NCBI GenBank assembly: GCA_026393675.1 | Contig: JAPKZQ010000030.1 | Location: 76,575 to 140,574 of the forward strand | From: Acidobacteriota bacterium | Lineage (GTDB): Bacteria > Acidobacteriota > Vicinamibacteria > Vicinamibacterales > JAKQTR01 | Reading direction: 5' to 3' | DNA: 64,000 nucleotides | Part shown: positions 27,248 through 36,965 of the stretch, in pieces | Layout of the letters: each line of letters begins with the position of its first letter | Position numbering within the stretch: the stretch's first letter is position 1 | Position numbers and translations under genes: made by a program | The notes under the pieces: model-generated | Seen by the model: the letters and a program-made list of their open reading frames with translations, nothing else | Told to the model about the DNA's origin: nothing | Database searches by the model: none

Positions 27248-28009
27248 GTGCAAGATCCCGTAACGGCGTCGGTTCCGGTCGTGCCGACGGCCCGGACCGC
27301 GACGCCACCAACGCTTGCCGCGCGGGTCTCCGCGCTGGTTGAGGTTGTGCTGGCCTCTGGATTCCCCACGCAGGTGGCGATCGGGCTGCTGCTCGTCGGG
27401 GCCGGCCTCGATGCGCACGCCCCAGGCGGCCGCCTTTCAATGACCTACGTGGTGACGCTGTGGCTTGTCGACGCGGTTGTGCTGGTCGGCCTCATCGTGG
27501 CGCTCGTCCGGCTTCGCGGCGAGCGCCTCAGCGTGCTGTTGTTCGGTACGCGATCGATCCTGCGCGAGGCCGGGCTGGGCCTGGCTCTGGTACCGGTGGT
27601 CTTCGGGCTGGTGATCGGGGCCCTGGTCACCGTGCGCCTGCTGTGGCCGGGCCTGCACAACGTCGCGATCAATCCATTCGAAGACCTGATCCAATCGCGC
27701 AGTGATGCCGCCATTCTCGCCACCGTCGCCGTGCTGAGCGGCGGCATCAAGGAAGAACTCCAGCGGGCCTTCGTGCTGCGCCGCTTCGAGCAGCATCTCG
27801 GCGGCGCGCGGGTCGGTCTCGTGATCTTCAGCGTGGTCTTCGGCGCGGGACACTTCATCCAGGGATGGGACGTGGGCGTCGTCACGACGCTGCTCGGCCT
27901 CTTCTGGGGCATCCTCTACCTGAAACGCGGGAGCTTCACCGCCTCCGCCGTGAGTCACTCTGGCTTCAATGTGGCGCAGATTGTCCAGTTCGTGGTCTTC
28001 GGATCGTAG
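27248..28009 (+). CDS. CPBP-family intramembrane metalloprotease
   Basis: 253 aa polytopic membrane protein with about six to eight helices. Family motifs: EELQRAFVLRRF (a variant of EExxxR in which the Arg after EE is one position early), FxxxH in FGAGHF, and HxxxN in HSGFN near the C-terminus. CPBP (Abi/CAAX-like) proteins cleave or process membrane proteins; the target is unknown. GTG start. The 3' end overlaps the next gene by 41 bp, making it the first gene of the glycan operon or a neighbour sharing its promoter. Confidence 0.8.
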   Translation: MQDPVTASVPVVPTARTATPPTLAARVSALVEVVLASGFPTQVAIGLLLVGAGLDAHAPGGRLSMTYVVTLWLVDAVVLVGLIVALVRLRGERLSVLLFGTRSILREAGLGLALVPVVFGLVIGALVTVRLLWPGLHNVAINPFEDLIQSRSDAAILATVAVLSGGIKEELQRAFVLRRFEQHLGGARVGLVIFSVVFGAGHFIQGWDVGVVTTLLGLFWGILYLKRGSFTASAVSHSGFNVAQIVQFVVFGS

Positions 28010-29426
28010 CGCCCGGTGGATCGCCCTCCTGGTGCTGGTCGCCGCCCTGTCGATGCCGGGCGTGACGACGAGGCTCTATGCGGCCGACGAGGTCGAGGCG
28101 TTCTCGTTTCTCCGATCGCTCTGGTTCGATCACGACTTCTCGTTTGACAACGAGTACCGCCACCTGTACGAGAGCCGGGTCATCACCGACGAAGGTTTCC
28201 GACTGACGTTTCTCGAGTTCACCACGGAAACCGGGCTGCGGCGAAACTTCAGCACAATCGGCTGCGCGCTGCTGTGGGCACCGTTCTACGCCGTGGCGGA
28301 TGCCGGCGTTCGCGTCGCGCGCGGGCTGGGCTACGCCGTCGAGGCAGACGGCTACTCGAGGCCCTATGTCGCGGCGGTGTGCTACGGCTCCGCGTGTTAC
28401 GGCGTGATGGCGCTGGTGCTGGCGTTCGCGGTCGCGCGGCGCGTGCTGCAGATCGGCGGGATGCGGGATGCGGGACCGGCGGCCGCCGCCACGTGGGCCG
28501 TGTGGCTGGGGACGCCGCTGCTGTTCTACATGTACGTGGCGCCTCCGTATACGCACGCGGTGTCCGCCTTTACCGCTGCCGCCTTCGTCTGGGCATGGCT
28601 GATGGTGCGGGAGCGCTGGTCGCCAGGCGGCCTGGCCGTGCTCGGCGTGCTGGCCGCGATGATGACCATGGTCCGCGAGCAGGATGCCTTTCTTGCGCTG
28701 GGGCCTGGCCTCGACTTCGCCTGGTCGCTGCGGCGGCGCCCCAGGCCCCGCCTGCTCGCCTCAGCGCTCGCGTTCTCTGGAGCGTTCGCGCTCACGTTTC
28801 TTCCTCAAGCCGCGGCCTACCTGGCGCTCAACGGACGGCTTAGCCCATCTCGACTGGTCAGCCGGAAGATGAGCTGGACGGCGCCACACGCGCTGGACGT
28901 GCTGCTGTCGCCGGAGCACGGCTACGTGTGCTGGACGCCGCTCGCGCTGCTGGCGATGGTGGGCTGGGTGATGATGCTGACGTGGCGTCTTCCGCCATCC
29001 CCCGCCAACCAGCACACGCGGCCGCTGCGCTGGCTCGGCCTCTGCATGCTGGTGATGGCGCTCTCGCAGATCTACGTCGCCGGATCGGTTGAGAGCTGGA
29101 CGGTCGCTGGCGCGTTCGGTCAGCGCCGTTTCGTCGTGTTGACGGTGCTGCTGGTCGTCGGGGTCGCGGTGCTGTATGCCCGGGCCCGCACACGCCTCGC
29201 GCGCGCCGCGCTCTCGCTCGTCGTGGTCATGAGCGTGTGGTGGAACCTCGGCCTCATGGTCCAGTTCGGCGCCGGCTGGATGGACCGCCAACGCCTCGAT
29301 CTGCCGAAGAACGCCTACAATACCTTCGTCACCGTGCCACGGCGACTGCCGGAGATTGCCTATCGCTATCTCTTCGAGCGACAGAGCTTCTACCGGAACG
29401 CCACGGTGCCAGACGGCACGCGCTGA
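27969..29426 (+). CDS. polytopic GT-C-like membrane protein
   Basis: 485 aa with about ten to eleven hydrophobic helices. After the first helix comes an acidic loop (AADEVEAFSFLRSLW, about 38-52), which resembles the catalytic Asp/Glu loop of GT-C polyprenyl-phosphate-sugar transferases (PMT/ArnT-type). The C-terminal part is soluble and basic. It probably transfers a sugar from a lipid carrier on the periplasmic face; this is inferred from topology and neighbours. The ATG lies inside the CPBP gene. Confidence 0.6.
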   Translation: MWRRLSSSWSSDRSARWIALLVLVAALSMPGVTTRLYAADEVEAFSFLRSLWFDHDFSFDNEYRHLYESRVITDEGFRLTFLEFTTETGLRRNFSTIGCALLWAPFYAVADAGVRVARGLGYAVEADGYSRPYVAAVCYGSACYGVMALVLAFAVARRVLQIGGMRDAGPAAAATWAVWLGTPLLFYMYVAPPYTHAVSAFTAAAFVWAWLMVRERWSPGGLAVLGVLAAMMTMVREQDAFLALGPGLDFAWSLRRRPRPRLLASALAFSGAFALTFLPQAAAYLALNGRLSPSRLVSRKMSWTAPHALDVLLSPEHGYVCWTPLALLAMVGWVMMLTWRLPPSPANQHTRPLRWLGLCMLVMALSQIYVAGSVESWTVAGAFGQRRFVVLTVLLVVGVAVLYARARTRLARAALSLVVVMSVWWNLGLMVQFGAGWMDRQRLDLPKNAYNTFVTVPRRLPEIAYRYLFERQSFYRNATVPDGTR

Positions 29427-29444
29427 CGAACAAGACGGGGTCCA

Positions 29445-30641
29445 TTGCGCATTCGGTACTTGGCTGATATTCGCTTCCCGTTGGAGCGCGCCAATGGCGT
29501 GCAGACGATGGAGACGTGTCACGCGCTGGCACGCCTGGGCCACGACGTGCACCTGGTGGTGCGACCCGATCGCTTCACGCCCGGGCGTGATCCGTTCTCG
29601 TACTACGGCCTGCCGCCGATGGCGTCTCTGCACATTGAACAGGTCGCGACGCCTCGCCATCTTCCGGCGCGCCGCCTCGCGTACCTTGCGCAGGCGATCC
29701 GGCGCACGGTCTGCGCGAACGACACCGACGTCGTGCTGACCCGCGATCTGGGACTGGCGGCGCTGCTTTTGATGCTCCCGGCGCGCTGGCGTCCTCCGGT
29801 CGTGTATGAGTCGCACGGATTCGCCCCTGCCGTCAGCGCCGAGATGCCCACGCTTCACGCGGGCGCACCTGAGGCTGGAGGCGCGAAACGCCGGCGTCTC
29901 GACCGACGCGAACAGCGTGTATGGCGTCGGGCCGACGCGTATGTCACGATCACGGCTGGGCTCGCGCGCGAACTGGAACAGCGCTACGGTCCTCGCCCTC
30001 GCCTTGCCATTATCCCGGACGGCGCGCGTCTGCCTGTGGCCGGCAATCGATCCGATCTGGTGCACCACGCTCCCGACGCCACGCCGGTCGTCTGCTACGC
30101 GGGTCATCTGTATCCGTGGAAGGGGCTCGACGTACTGGTCGGCGCGCTCGGCCAACTGACCGACATGCGTGGGCTCATCGTGGGCGGCCTCGAGGGTGAA
30201 AGCGACTTCGCCAGGGTGAAGGCCCTGGCCGAGCAGGCGGCGCCGGGCCGCGTGGAGTTTGCGGGCATGGTCGAACCGCCGCGTGTCGCGGCCCTCCTGC
30301 AGAGAGCCGACGTGCTGGTCGTTCCGAATCTGCCCAGCCGGATATCGGCCGCTTATACGTCGCCGCTCAAGCTGTTCGAGTACATGGCCTCCGGCCGTCC
30401 GGTGGTGGCGTCCGATCTGCCGGCGCTCCGGGAAGTGCTCCGGCCTGATGACAACGCGGTACTGGTGGAGCCTGGAAGCGTCGACGCCCTGGCCGCGGGC
30501 ATCCGGCGCGTCGTCGGCGACGCGGCTTTCGGTCGACGACTGGCGGCGAACGCGCGTCGCGACGTCGCCGAGTACACGTGGGACAAGCGGGCCGAACGGC
30601 TCGATGCCGCCCTGACGGCGGCGATGGAGACGCGCGCGTGA
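29445..30641 (+). CDS. glycosyltransferase family 4 protein (1)
   Basis: 398 aa GT-B-fold retaining glycosyltransferase with a TTG start preceded by ACGGGG. Features: an N-terminal Rossmann domain with ANGVQTMETCHALARLGHDV, the acceptor-side VYESHGFAP, and in the C-terminal domain YAGHLYPWKG and the GT4 donor motif KLFEYMASGRPVVASD. It transfers a nucleotide-activated sugar in the cytoplasm. It is the first of four GT4 genes in the operon; the stop overlaps the methyltransferase start by 4 bp. Confidence 0.9.
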   Translation: MRIRYLADIRFPLERANGVQTMETCHALARLGHDVHLVVRPDRFTPGRDPFSYYGLPPMASLHIEQVATPRHLPARRLAYLAQAIRRTVCANDTDVVLTRDLGLAALLLMLPARWRPPVVYESHGFAPAVSAEMPTLHAGAPEAGGAKRRRLDRREQRVWRRADAYVTITAGLARELEQRYGPRPRLAIIPDGARLPVAGNRSDLVHHAPDATPVVCYAGHLYPWKGLDVLVGALGQLTDMRGLIVGGLEGESDFARVKALAEQAAPGRVEFAGMVEPPRVAALLQRADVLVVPNLPSRISAAYTSPLKLFEYMASGRPVVASDLPALREVLRPDDNAVLVEPGSVDALAAGIRRVVGDAAFGRRLAANARRDVAEYTWDKRAERLDAALTAAMETRA

Positions 30642-31708
30642 TCTCGTCACGGTTGCTGACCCTGGTCCGGTGTCCTGATTGCGGCGGAACGCTGCGCAGC
30701 GGCCAGCCCGAACTGGTCTGCGCGGCGTGTGGTCGCCAATTCGCGACATCCGCGGAGTACCTGGTGCTGCACCCCGGCGTGAGTTACGCGGAACAGACCA
30801 AGTACCTCGACGAGGCGCTGCACGCCGACGCACGGCACGAACACGTGTCGCCGCCGCTCCTGTCGGCGAAGATCCGCAATGACGTGCTCCGGCAGTTCCT
30901 CGCACCGGGGTCGTCCGACACCGTGATCGATCTCGGGTGCGGCAGTGGCAAGGCCCTCGTCTGGAACGCCGACATGGGCGCATACCAGGTTGGCATCGAC
31001 GTCAGCCCGTACTTCGCGCGGGAGGCCCGAGCCGAGATCGATCTGGTGCTTGGCGACCTGCGCCGGCTGCCGTTTGCCACCGGCGCGTTTTCGAAAGGCT
31101 ATGCGCTCGACGTGTTCGAGCACGTGTCGCACGAGACGCTGGTCGACGTGCTGCGCGAAGCCGCACGCGTGCTGGCCCCTGGCGGCGCGCTGTTCGTCTA
31201 CAGCCACGTGAGGAAGAACTCCCGGCTGGCTGGCGGTCTCAAAATGGTCAATGCCCTGGCGGGCTGGCTCGAACGCCGCGGCCTGATGGATCTGTCGCGC
31301 GAGCGGCTGCGAAAATCCGATCACCTCAACCCGCTGGCGGACATTCCCGATCTCGAGGCGGTGGTCGCGTCGGCCGGATTCCGGATCGCGCGCATCCGGT
31401 ACTACACGCCGGCGGTCGGGGCGGTGGTCGAGAACATCTTCATGAGGCTCGCGGAGCACTGGCTTTCCCGACGCGCGGCCCGACGCGCGGCGTCAGCCGG
31501 CCGCGCCATCGACACGGCCGAAGCCGCCCGGCAGGCGCGTTCGACCGCCAAGGCGCGGGTGGATGGCCGGGGTCTGCCCTACATGGCGTTGCGGCTGACC
31601 ACCTGGGCCATGACGCTCGACATGCTGCTCTTTGGGCGCGTGCGCTCGGGCCCGTTCTTTGCCCTGCTGGTAAAGGACGACGCGACCAGCAAGGAGCGGC
31701 GCCGGTGA
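30638..31708 (+). CDS. SAM-dependent methyltransferase with N-terminal zinc ribbon
   Basis: 356 aa. An N-terminal Trm112-like ribbon (CPDC...CAAC) precedes a class I methyltransferase domain with motif I VIDLGCGSGKAL, YALDVFEHVSH and LAPGGALFVYSH. The C-terminal 80 residues are basic, then hydrophobic (ALRLTTWAMTLDMLLFG), suggesting membrane association. The GTG at 30638 is used because it overlaps the previous stop (GTGA) with GGAG upstream; the earlier ATG lies deep in the GT gene. The operon context suggests methylation of a sugar or lipid-linked glycan, though the acceptor is unproven. Confidence 0.85.
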   Translation: MISSRLLTLVRCPDCGGTLRSGQPELVCAACGRQFATSAEYLVLHPGVSYAEQTKYLDEALHADARHEHVSPPLLSAKIRNDVLRQFLAPGSSDTVIDLGCGSGKALVWNADMGAYQVGIDVSPYFAREARAEIDLVLGDLRRLPFATGAFSKGYALDVFEHVSHETLVDVLREAARVLAPGGALFVYSHVRKNSRLAGGLKMVNALAGWLERRGLMDLSRERLRKSDHLNPLADIPDLEAVVASAGFRIARIRYYTPAVGAVVENIFMRLAEHWLSRRAARRAASAGRAIDTAEAARQARSTAKARVDGRGLPYMALRLTTWAMTLDMLLFGRVRSGPFFALLVKDDATSKERRR

Positions 31709-32898
31709 AGATCCTGTATGTGGCGCTCGACCAGCGGGTCCCCGGCACCACCGGCGGATCGGTCCATGTGAGGTCGGTGGCCGACGGCCTGGCGGCATTG
31801 GGTCATGACGTCGACGTGCTCACCACACCGGGCGACGGGCCGTTTCCCGCCGGCCAGGTCCAGTGGCATGCCATGTCGCCGCCGTTCGGGATGCGTCATC
31901 TGCGCGGCCTGCGTGCCGCCGCGGTCGCCCGCATGGCCTACCGCGTCGGCGCCGAAGTCGTCATCGAGCGCTACCACAACTTCGGCGGGGAAGGCATCCG
32001 CGCGGCCGATGCGACTGATGCGCTGGCGGTACTCGAGGTCAATGCCCCGGTCATCGACTATCCGGGGTCGCCGAAAGCCTGGTTCGACCGACTCCTCGTT
32101 GTCGAGCCGATGCGTCGATGGCGTGAGTGGCAATGCCGGCGCGCCGATCTGGTCATCACACCGACCGCCGCCATCATCCCCGCGTTTGTGCCGCCGGACC
32201 GCATCGTCGAAATCGAGTGGGGCGCCGACACTGAATCGTTCAGGCCAGGCGCCGAGGGTCAACTGCCGTTTACCAGGGAACCGGGCGCAGTCCTCGCGGT
32301 CTTCGCCGGGGCCTTTCGCGCCTGGCACGGAGCCATCAATCTGGTCCGTGCCGTCCGCGCCCTGCGTGCGCGCGGCCGGAGCGGTCTTCAGGCCGTCCTG
32401 ATTGGCGACGGCCCCGAATGGCCGCGGGTCAAAGAGGAAGCGTCGCACGTGCCTGGCATCACGCTGACCGGCGCCGTTCCGCACGATCAGATGCCGGCCT
32501 GCCTGGCTGCCGCCGACATCGGCGTCGCGCCCTTCGATCTCGAGGCGCACCCGCCGCTTCAACTCGCGTTCTACTGGTCGCCGCTCAAAGTGTTCGAGTA
32601 CATGGCCGCGGGCCTCCCGGTTGTGGCACCGGCGATTCCCCGCCTCGCCAGCATCGTGCGGTCACACCAGGAGGGCCTGCTCTACAATCCCCGTGAACCC
32701 GGCGGTCTGGCCGAAGCGCTCGGGCGCCTGGTCGACGATGCCGCGTTGCGGCGGACGCTGGGAGCCGCGGCGCGCGAGCGTGTGGCGACGTCGTTCAGCT
32801 GGAAGGCCCACTGCACGCGACTCGACAAGGCGCTCACCGCGGCGCTCGACGCCCGTGTGGCGTCGGGCCAGGGCCCTGGCGCCAGGCACACGTCCTGA
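31705..32898 (+). CDS. glycosyltransferase family 4 protein (2)
   Basis: 397 aa GT-B-type glycosyltransferase. N-terminal GGSVHVRSVADGLAALGHDV; in the donor domain LIGDGPEWPRV, GAVPHDQMPACLAAADIGVAPF and LKVFEYMAAGLPVVAP. The GTG at 31705 overlaps the methyltransferase stop (GTGA), with AAGGAG eight bases upstream; the much longer frame that starts at 30937 is an extension through the methyltransferase in a wrong frame. The stop shares its last base with the next ATG (TGATG). Confidence 0.9.
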   Translation: MKILYVALDQRVPGTTGGSVHVRSVADGLAALGHDVDVLTTPGDGPFPAGQVQWHAMSPPFGMRHLRGLRAAAVARMAYRVGAEVVIERYHNFGGEGIRAADATDALAVLEVNAPVIDYPGSPKAWFDRLLVVEPMRRWREWQCRRADLVITPTAAIIPAFVPPDRIVEIEWGADTESFRPGAEGQLPFTREPGAVLAVFAGAFRAWHGAINLVRAVRALRARGRSGLQAVLIGDGPEWPRVKEEASHVPGITLTGAVPHDQMPACLAAADIGVAPFDLEAHPPLQLAFYWSPLKVFEYMAAGLPVVAPAIPRLASIVRSHQEGLLYNPREPGGLAEALGRLVDDAALRRTLGAAARERVATSFSWKAHCTRLDKALTAALDARVASGQGPGARHTS

Positions 32899-34163
32899 TG
32901 CGCATCCTCATCGCGACCGACGCGTTTCCTCCTCACTGCGGCGGCAGCGGGTGGAGCACGTACGAGCTGGCGCGTGGATTGCGCCGGCATGGCCACGAAC
33001 TGATCATCGTTCAGCCGCGTCCGGGACAGGCATCGAGCGGCACACGCGACTATGATGGCTTCGGGATCGAGGAGATGGCATGGGCCGCGCCGCGCGTGCC
33101 GTTTGTCAGGAATGTCTTCAAGAACGAGCGGCTGTGGGCGCAGCTCGCGGTGCGCATCCAGGAAGTGGCACGGGCGATCGGCGCCGACATTATCCACGCG
33201 CAACACGTCTTGACCGCTCCAGCCGCGGTGGAGGCCGGGCAGGCCTTGGGGATCCCGGTCGTCTGCACCGTGCGCGACTACTGGCCCGTCTGTTATTGGG
33301 GGACGCTCATCCACGATCCGCAGTCGGCCACACTCTGTCCGGCCTGTTCGGCGGGCATGATGACGCGGTGCGTGCGTCCACGCGCCGGAGCAGCCTGGCC
33401 AGCGGCCATTCCGTTCATCCCGTACATGCGGGGCAACCTCCGGCGAAAGCAGCAGTCCCTGGCACGCGCCGATGCGATTGTGGCCGTGAGTTCGACGATC
33501 GCACGGGATCTGGCGGACCGGTCCGACCTGTTGCGGCATGCCCGGATCGAGGTGGTGCCGAACCCGGTGGACATCACTGGCGTGCGCGCCGCGGCTGCCG
33601 GCACCACGGCGCCCCTTGAGGAGCCGTACGCCGTGTTTGTCGGCAAGCTCGAGGTGAACAAAGGCGCGGCTTTCCTGCTGCCGGCCGTCGAGCGTGCACG
33701 TCTGCCCTGGCCACTGGTGGTGGTTGGCGATGGCGCCTTGCGCGATCAGATGGAGGCTTCGGCCCGGCGGCTTGGGCGGGACGTGCGGTTCACCGGGTGG
33801 CTCGGGCGTGACGAGGCGCTGGCCTGGCTGGCGCACGCATCCCTGCTGGTGTTCCCGTCATACGGCCCGGAATCGTTGAGCCGCGTCCTGCTCGAATCGG
33901 CCTCTCTGGGTGTTCCGATGGCCGCCATGAACACCGGCGGCACGATCGATATCGTGCAGCACGAACAGACGGGGCTGTTGTCGTCGACGCCGGACGAACT
34001 GGGCGATCACGTGGCGCGGCTGGTGGCGGATCGGGCGCTGGCGGCGCGATTGGCCGCTCAGGCTCGCACCCACGTCGATCGGCATTTCGAGGCGGCGTCG
34101 GTCGTCGCGCGCATCGAGGCGATCTACGCCGCGGTCGCCAAGCGAGGGACGGCGCATGCCTGA
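32898..34163 (+). CDS. glycosyltransferase family 4 protein (3)
   Basis: 421 aa GT-B-fold. N-terminal HCGGSGWSTYELARGLRRHGH, a CTVRDYWPVCYWG segment with a Cys-rich loop (LCPACSAGMMTRC, about 150-162) that resembles a small metal site, and the donor motif FPSYGPESLSRVLLESASLG. The Cys-rich insertion is seen in some GT4 enzymes but its role is unclear. Overlaps: 1 bp upstream and 8 bp downstream. Confidence 0.9.
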   Translation: MRILIATDAFPPHCGGSGWSTYELARGLRRHGHELIIVQPRPGQASSGTRDYDGFGIEEMAWAAPRVPFVRNVFKNERLWAQLAVRIQEVARAIGADIIHAQHVLTAPAAVEAGQALGIPVVCTVRDYWPVCYWGTLIHDPQSATLCPACSAGMMTRCVRPRAGAAWPAAIPFIPYMRGNLRRKQQSLARADAIVAVSSTIARDLADRSDLLRHARIEVVPNPVDITGVRAAAAGTTAPLEEPYAVFVGKLEVNKGAAFLLPAVERARLPWPLVVVGDGALRDQMEASARRLGRDVRFTGWLGRDEALAWLAHASLLVFPSYGPESLSRVLLESASLGVPMAAMNTGGTIDIVQHEQTGLLSSTPDELGDHVARLVADRALAARLAAQARTHVDRHFEAASVVARIEAIYAAVAKRGTAHA

Positions 34164-35430
34164 CCGCACTGCCTTCCCGGCCGGCTTGAGACTCGCGATC
34201 ATCGCGCGATCGGTGGCTCCGCTGCACGGCATCGGCGGCCTGGAGCGGCACGTCGGCGATCTGGTGCGGCACATGCTCGAACGAGACGTCGAGGTGACAC
34301 TCATCACGCGCGGCGTCACTGACCCCGAACAACTCGCGAATCTGACCCACCCGCGTCTGGTCGTGCACGAGGTGCCGTATCGCACGTTTCCGCTGGCCGG
34401 CCGCCGAGGTACGACCGTGCTGGATCGCTCGACGGCGTATCCGCTGTTCGGGTATCGCGCAGGACGCGTCGCGGCCAAGCTGGCTGAAGGTGGTCGCCTC
34501 GACCTGGTGTACGGACACGGCGCAAGCGCGCTCGGGTACGCGATGGTGCATCGACGCCGGCGGCACATGACGCCGCCCTTCGTCTTCAACCCGCATGGCC
34601 TCGAGGAATTCGGCGGCATCGATGGTACGTATGGCGGACACACCTTCAAGCGGATCGGATACGCTCCCCTGCGAGCCGCCGTGCGCCTCTGTGCCAGGAC
34701 GGCCGAGCGCGTGATTGCGACGGATCGCGCCATTGAGCCCGCGATCGTGCGTCATCTCGGGATCGCCGAACAGAATATGCGCCTGGTCCCCAACGCGGTT
34801 GACCTGCGGCGTGCCGAGCAACTGGCGGGACCACAAGAGGGCGAACGGATCCGGGAGCACGATGGGATCGCCCGCGACGAGACGATCCTCCTCAGCGTGG
34901 GCCGCCTCGAACACAACAAGGGCTTTCATGTGTTGGCCGACGCGCTGGCCACGATGGCAGACATCCCCTGGCGCTGGGTCCTGGTAGGCGACGGATCGTT
35001 CCGTCCGGTGATTGAACGGCGATTGCGTCACTCGGGGCTCATCGATCGGGTCATGCTCGTCGGGTCACAGGGTGAACCGGCGCTCCATGCGTGGTACGAA
35101 GCCGCCACGCTCTTTGTCCATCCCACGCTCTATGAGGGCAGTTCGATTGTGACCCTCGAGGCGATGGCGCACCGACGGGCCGTGGTCGCAAGCCATGCGG
35201 GCGGACTCCCGGACAAGGTGCGGGACGGTCACACCGGCTGGCTCGTGCCGCCAGGGGATCCCGGCGCGCTGGCCGCCGCGTTGCGCCGGGCGCTGGCGGA
35301 GCCGACGCGCCTTCCAGAAATGGGTCTCGCCGGACGAGCCCTGGTTGACGCAGAATTCTCCTGGACCGTTGTGACCGACCGCCTGCTGGCGGTCTTCTCG
35401 GAACTTCTCCAAGAGACGAGGACGTCGTGA
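34156..35430 (+). CDS. glycosyltransferase family 4 protein (4)
   Basis: 424 aa GT-B-fold. N-terminal GIGGLERHVGDLVRHMLERDV, VFNPHGLEEFGG, SVGRLEHNKGFHVL, and the donor-site motif HPTLYEGSSIVTLEAMAHRRAVVAS, which carries the conserved E-x7-E of GT4. It is the last GT4 of the operon; its start overlaps the previous gene by 8 bp and its stop overlaps the GT39-like gene by 4 bp. Confidence 0.9.
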   Translation: MPDRTAFPAGLRLAIIARSVAPLHGIGGLERHVGDLVRHMLERDVEVTLITRGVTDPEQLANLTHPRLVVHEVPYRTFPLAGRRGTTVLDRSTAYPLFGYRAGRVAAKLAEGGRLDLVYGHGASALGYAMVHRRRRHMTPPFVFNPHGLEEFGGIDGTYGGHTFKRIGYAPLRAAVRLCARTAERVIATDRAIEPAIVRHLGIAEQNMRLVPNAVDLRRAEQLAGPQEGERIREHDGIARDETILLSVGRLEHNKGFHVLADALATMADIPWRWVLVGDGSFRPVIERRLRHSGLIDRVMLVGSQGEPALHAWYEAATLFVHPTLYEGSSIVTLEAMAHRRAVVASHAGGLPDKVRDGHTGWLVPPGDPGALAAALRRALAEPTRLPEMGLAGRALVDAEFSWTVVTDRLLAVFSELLQETRTS

Positions 35431-36962
35431 CCGAACGAGAGTGGCGAGAATCGTCTGACATCAAGCCGTCCGTGCTGGTCCTGCTGGTGGTGGTGGGCAT
35501 CGGGTTCACGCTCCGGTTGTGGAACATCAGCACCGGCGTGCCGTTTGCGGTCGGCATCGACGAACCCGCAATCATGTCGACCGTGGTGCGCATCCTGCAG
35601 TCCGGCGACTACAATCCGCACTTCTTCGAATACCCGACTGGCGTCGTCTACTTCCAGCTCGGCGTCGCGGTCGTCCAGTTTCTGACGGGCGCGATGCGCC
35701 ACGCCTGGAACGCCGTGGAACAGGTCGGTATGGCCGATTTCTACCTGTGGGGTCGAGTCGCCACGGCCACGCTGGGCGCTGCCACCATCGTTCTCGTGCA
35801 CCAGGTCGGGATGCGCTGGGGGGCACGCCACGCGCTGTTCGCCGCGGGGCTCTTCGCGGTGATGCCGCTCCACGTGCGCGAAGCCCACTTTGCGCTGACC
35901 GATACGCCGCTCGTCTTCTGCGTCACGCTCACGTTGCTGCTGTCTCTGCGCGCGCTCGAGAAGCCCGGGACCCTCACCTTCGTCCTGGCCGGGGCCGCGG
36001 CCGGCCTCTCGGCTGGTGTGAAGTACAACGGCCTCTACGCGGCCATCATGCCGCTTTGTGCCGCGCTGATGGCCGGATCGACCAGAAAGCGCGCGGCCAT
36101 CGACGTCGTGCTGGTGGTCGTGTCCTGTGTGGTCGCGTTTTTCGTGACGACGCCGTATGCCATTCTCGATCTGCCCCATTTCCTGAACGGGTTCGGTACG
36201 CAGACCCGGGCATTCGTGCCCAGGCAGCCTGGCGGCGATTCAACGGCCCTCATCTATGTCCAGCATCTGATCGCGAATCTCGGCTGGCCGGCCTTCCTGC
36301 TGGCACTCTACGGCCTGGGACTGAGCACGGTGCGCATGTTCCAGGGCCCGGGGCACGTGCGGTTTGTGTTGCTGGTGATCTTCCCCCTGGTCTTCTTCAA
36401 CCTCATCACGGGTTGGAGTTTCCTGTTTGCGAGGTACGCGCTGCCGATCGTGCCGTTCATGTGCCTGTGGGCAGCCATCGCCACGATTTCCGGCGTCAGT
36501 CTGCTGCGCCGGTTCGACATTCCGCGGGTCGTTCGCACGACACTCATCGTGGGACTGACCGTCGCGGCGCTGCTGCCACCATCGGTGAAGTCGGTGCGGT
36601 GGGTTCGCGACTTTGGCACGAAGACGACGCAGTCGCTGGCCTACGAGTGGATTATCCACAACGTGTGGTACCAGTCGAAGATGGTGTCGGAAGCCCGGGG
36701 ATTGGATCTGCCTCCCGAGCGCTACAAGTTCAGCACGGTCAAGTCGCTGGCGGGCCGCGACCCGGCCGCGCTCCTCGCAGAGGGCACCGAATGGGTCGTG
36801 CTGTCGTCGGATGCGTGGGGCGGCGCGACGGAATCCGGTGGGGCGCCGCCGATGCCCGCAGCCTATGCGGGGCTGGCGGCTGCCGGCACCGAGGTCAAGG
36901 TCATCGAGCCGACGCCCGCGAACCCCGGGCCCGTCATCCGCATTCGCAAGCTGTCTCACTAG
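35427..36962 (+). CDS. GT39-like glycosyltransferase (PMT/ArnT type)
   Basis: 511 aa with about eleven to twelve hydrophobic helices. After the first helix lies GIDEPAIM (about 45-52), which includes the acidic pair typical of the GT-C catalytic loop. The long C-terminal tail (from about 400) is soluble. The family uses polyprenyl-phosphate sugars to modify proteins or lipids on the outer face of the inner membrane. GTG start overlapping the previous stop (GTGA). It ends the operon, 4 bp before a nested hairpin. Confidence 0.85.
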   Translation: MTEREWRESSDIKPSVLVLLVVVGIGFTLRLWNISTGVPFAVGIDEPAIMSTVVRILQSGDYNPHFFEYPTGVVYFQLGVAVVQFLTGAMRHAWNAVEQVGMADFYLWGRVATATLGAATIVLVHQVGMRWGARHALFAAGLFAVMPLHVREAHFALTDTPLVFCVTLTLLLSLRALEKPGTLTFVLAGAAAGLSAGVKYNGLYAAIMPLCAALMAGSTRKRAAIDVVLVVVSCVVAFFVTTPYAILDLPHFLNGFGTQTRAFVPRQPGGDSTALIYVQHLIANLGWPAFLLALYGLGLSTVRMFQGPGHVRFVLLVIFPLVFFNLITGWSFLFARYALPIVPFMCLWAAIATISGVSLLRRFDIPRVVRTTLIVGLTVAALLPPSVKSVRWVRDFGTKTTQSLAYEWIIHNVWYQSKMVSEARGLDLPPERYKFSTVKSLAGRDPAALLAEGTEWVVLSSDAWGGATESGGAPPMPAAYAGLAAAGTEVKVIEPTPANPGPVIRIRKLSH

Positions 36963-36965
36963 AGA

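Noticed and set aside
30937-31704. long N-terminal extension of the second GT4 gene
   Set aside because: It runs through the methyltransferase in another frame; the GTG at 31705 has a ribosome-binding site and the family N-terminus.
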